Shown here one piece after another: positions 5,192 through 6,713 of a stretch of 6,713 nucleotides of DNA. The notes under the pieces are model-generated. The model was not told the origin of the DNA. It made no database searches and saw only the letters and a program-made list of their open reading frames with translations. The stretch is from DASYSA01 sp036003885 (GTDB lineage Bacteria > Acidobacteriota > Blastocatellia > UBA7656). The first letter of the stretch is position 1. The number at the start of each line of letters is the position of its first letter. The stretch lies in NCBI GenBank assembly GCA_036003885.1, contig DASYSA010000383.1, positions 1 to 6,713 of the forward strand, given 5' to 3'. The position numbers and the translations under genes were made by a program.

Positions 5192-6713
5192 ATGAGAAAG
5201 CTGATCGCATTCCTTCTAACGACTTTGCTGGTCGCTGCTGCGGCATGCACCCCACCACCTGGGCCGGGGAGCAGTGGAACGCCTAACCCGCCGTTTAAGG
5301 GAGACGTGCCGCAAGAGCCTTACGTTTACAAAGGACCGACCGGTCTTTACGGAGGACAACTGGTTCTCTCGCTGCCCGACGAGATAGGAACATTCAACGT
5401 CATCCGAGCTACCGACCAGGCTTCTGCCGACGTCACATGGGTGCATGTCTTTCGTTGCCTGGTCGATTATCGGAATGGCGAAGACCCGCCGGACTACGAG
5501 GCAGGACTGTGCACAAGGTGGGAAGCTTCGCCCGATGCGAAACAATGGACGTTCTATTTGAGAAAGGGCGTGAGGTGGTCTGATGGCGAACCCTTCACGG
5601 CCGATGATGTTCTGTTTACTTATGGCGTGGCGCTCGATCCGGCCGTTGACACTCCGATTCGCCCGTTCTTCTTGGAGGGAAGGGAAAATGGGAAAGACAT
5701 TTACCCGGATCTGGAAAAGCTGGACGATTACACGGTTCGCTTCAATCTGCACAGGCCCAACGGCGAGTTTCTGGATGCGATGTTCAACCTGTTCCTGATA
5801 CCAAAGCACAAATGGGAAGGAGCATGGAAGGCGGGAAAGTTCACGGAGACGATGAGGCCCAGCGATGACCCAAGCAGCATCGTCGGAATTGGGCCGTATG
5901 TCGTTAAGGAGTACGTAACCGGCCAGAGGATAGTGCTTGAGCGAAACCCTTACTACTGGAAAGTCGACTCGAAGGGCCAGCGCCTTCCCTATCTGGACCG
6001 CCTGATCTTCGTCATAGCAAAAGATTTCAACACTGTTCAGTCTAAGTTCGAAGCCGGCGAACTTGACGTGATGGGGCGGGTTCGCGCCACCGACTATGCG
6101 GTGGTCAAGCCGCTGGAGAGCCCCGAGGTCAAGGTAGAGGAGGTCGGCATATCCCATGACACCAACTGGCTAATCCTCAACCAGAACAAGGGAGTCAATC
6201 CGCAGACAGGAAAGCCGCATGTAGAACCGTGGAAGCTGAAGCTGTATCGCAATCAGAAGTTCAGGCAGGCCGTTTCCTATGCGATCGACCGGGAGGGGCT
6301 CGCCAAAACTGTCTTTGCCGGCCGCGCCGTGCCGATATACTCGTTTGTCAGCCCGGAGAATAAGTACTGGTATTCGGACAACATCATGAAGTACCCCTAT
6401 GATCCCGAGCGGGCTCGCCAGATGCTTAGCGAGATCGGGCTCAAGGACAACAACGGCGATGGGCTGCTGGAGGACAGCGAAGGTCACACGGTTGAGATAA
6501 AAATCAATACAAATGCCAGCAACAGTCAGCGCGTAGACACAGCGACTCTGATCGCCAGGAACCTTCGCGACATCGGAATCAAAGCCAGCCCTGCGCCCAT
6601 AGCATTTCAATCGCTTAACAGCATAATGCAGACGACGTTCGACTTCGATGCGATAACCAGCGGTTGGGGGTCCAATCCGCCCCTCGGGCCCGGCAGCACG
6701 ACCAACATACTGC
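5192..6713 (+). CDS. ABC transporter substrate-binding lipoprotein, family 5 (partial)
   Basis: 507 complete codons are open to the right edge with no stop, so the gene is cut by the window and perhaps 80-150 residues are missing. The N-terminus is a lipoprotein signal: MRK, a hydrophobic core LIAFLLTTLLVAAAA, then C19 with AAA before it (a slightly weak lipobox), followed by a Pro/Gly/Ser-rich linker. The family 5 (DppA/OppA-type) signature is at about 119-144 (WTFYLRKGVRWSDGEPF then TADDVLFTY). GIGPYVVKEY at 232-241, ERNPYYW at 250-256, RQAVSYAIDREGL at 358-370 and the late GWGSNPPLGPGS at 491-502 all fit the fold. D419-N-N-G-D-G-L-L-E-D428 looks like a Ca2+-binding DxNxDG loop, a motif often seen in this subfamily. 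The protein should deliver peptides or similar solutes to a permease encoded downstream. The Shine-Dalgarno sequence is weak (GGAG at 5175-5178, 13 nt away); the start is chosen because it yields the signal peptide. Confidence 0.92.
   Translation, partial: MRKLIAFLLTTLLVAAAACTPPPGPGSSGTPNPPFKGDVPQEPYVYKGPTGLYGGQLVLSLPDEIGTFNVIRATDQASADVTWVHVFRCLVDYRNGEDPPDYEAGLCTRWEASPDAKQWTFYLRKGVRWSDGEPFTADDVLFTYGVALDPAVDTPIRPFFLEGRENGKDIYPDLEKLDDYTVRFNLHRPNGEFLDAMFNLFLIPKHKWEGAWKAGKFTETMRPSDDPSSIVGIGPYVVKEYVTGQRIVLERNPYYWKVDSKGQRLPYLDRLIFVIAKDFNTVQSKFEAGELDVMGRVRATDYAVVKPLESPEVKVEEVGISHDTNWLILNQNKGVNPQTGKPHVEPWKLKLYRNQKFRQAVSYAIDREGLAKTVFAGRAVPIYSFVSPENKYWYSDNIMKYPYDPERARQMLSEIGLKDNNGDGLLEDSEGHTVEIKINTNASNSQRVDTATLIARNLRDIGIKASPAPIAFQSLNSIMQTTFDFDAITSGWGSNPPLGPGSTTNIL

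Noticed and set aside
5216..6157. 313-codon open frame on the minus strand
   Set aside because: It lies wholly antisense to the substrate-binding protein gene, whose family motifs are unmistakable. The minus-strand product has no recognisable domain or transporter-like pattern, so it is a codon-bias shadow.

Overview
The window reads as ordinary bacterial chromosome of moderately high GC, with dense genes all on the + strand. Family content and style (an extended SDR next to an Aur1/IPC-synthase-like PAP2 protein, a divergent CaCA exchanger, a USP, a long lipoprotein family 5 solute-binding protein) would fit a soil or environmental phylum such as Acidobacteriota. No rRNA or other taxonomic marker is present, so this is only a guess.

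Layout. Positions 1-395 hold no supported gene but contain a conspicuous 217-bp element (86-302) with long nested inverted repeats. Positions 396-2823 hold a tight three-gene operon: an NAD(P)-dependent extended short-chain dehydrogenase/epimerase, a multi-pass PAP2 phosphatase/phosphotransferase whose GTG start overlaps the stop of the first gene, and a small VanZ-like membrane protein 8 nt further on. Positions 2824-3188 are intergenic, with a perfect 16-bp palindrome, a small hairpin, an extended -10 promoter and a short leader ORF. Positions 3189-4520 encode a divergent Na+/Ca2+-exchanger-type (CaCA) membrane protein, followed by a universal stress protein (4582-5049). A probable promoter then precedes a lipoprotein ABC-transporter substrate-binding protein of family 5 (oligopeptide/dipeptide type) that runs off the right edge.

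Functional reading. The SDR and PAP2 proteins are translationally coupled and probably act on the same membrane lipid. The SDR resembles the bacterial 3-ketosphinganine reductase / HpnA / 3-beta-HSD-like group, and the PAP2 protein resembles the inositol-phosphorylceramide synthase-like branch. A lipid head-group or sphingolipid-type module is therefore a reasonable but unproven hypothesis. The exchanger and USP may form a cation/stress unit. The solute-binding protein probably begins a peptide uptake operon whose permease and ATPase genes would lie beyond the window.

The most notable non-genic signals are the nested inverted-repeat element at 86-302 and the leader ORF with the only good Shine-Dalgarno sequence, which ends exactly at the start codon of the exchanger. 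No phage, CRISPR, IS transposase, tRNA or rRNA was seen, and I found no convincing wholly new system.
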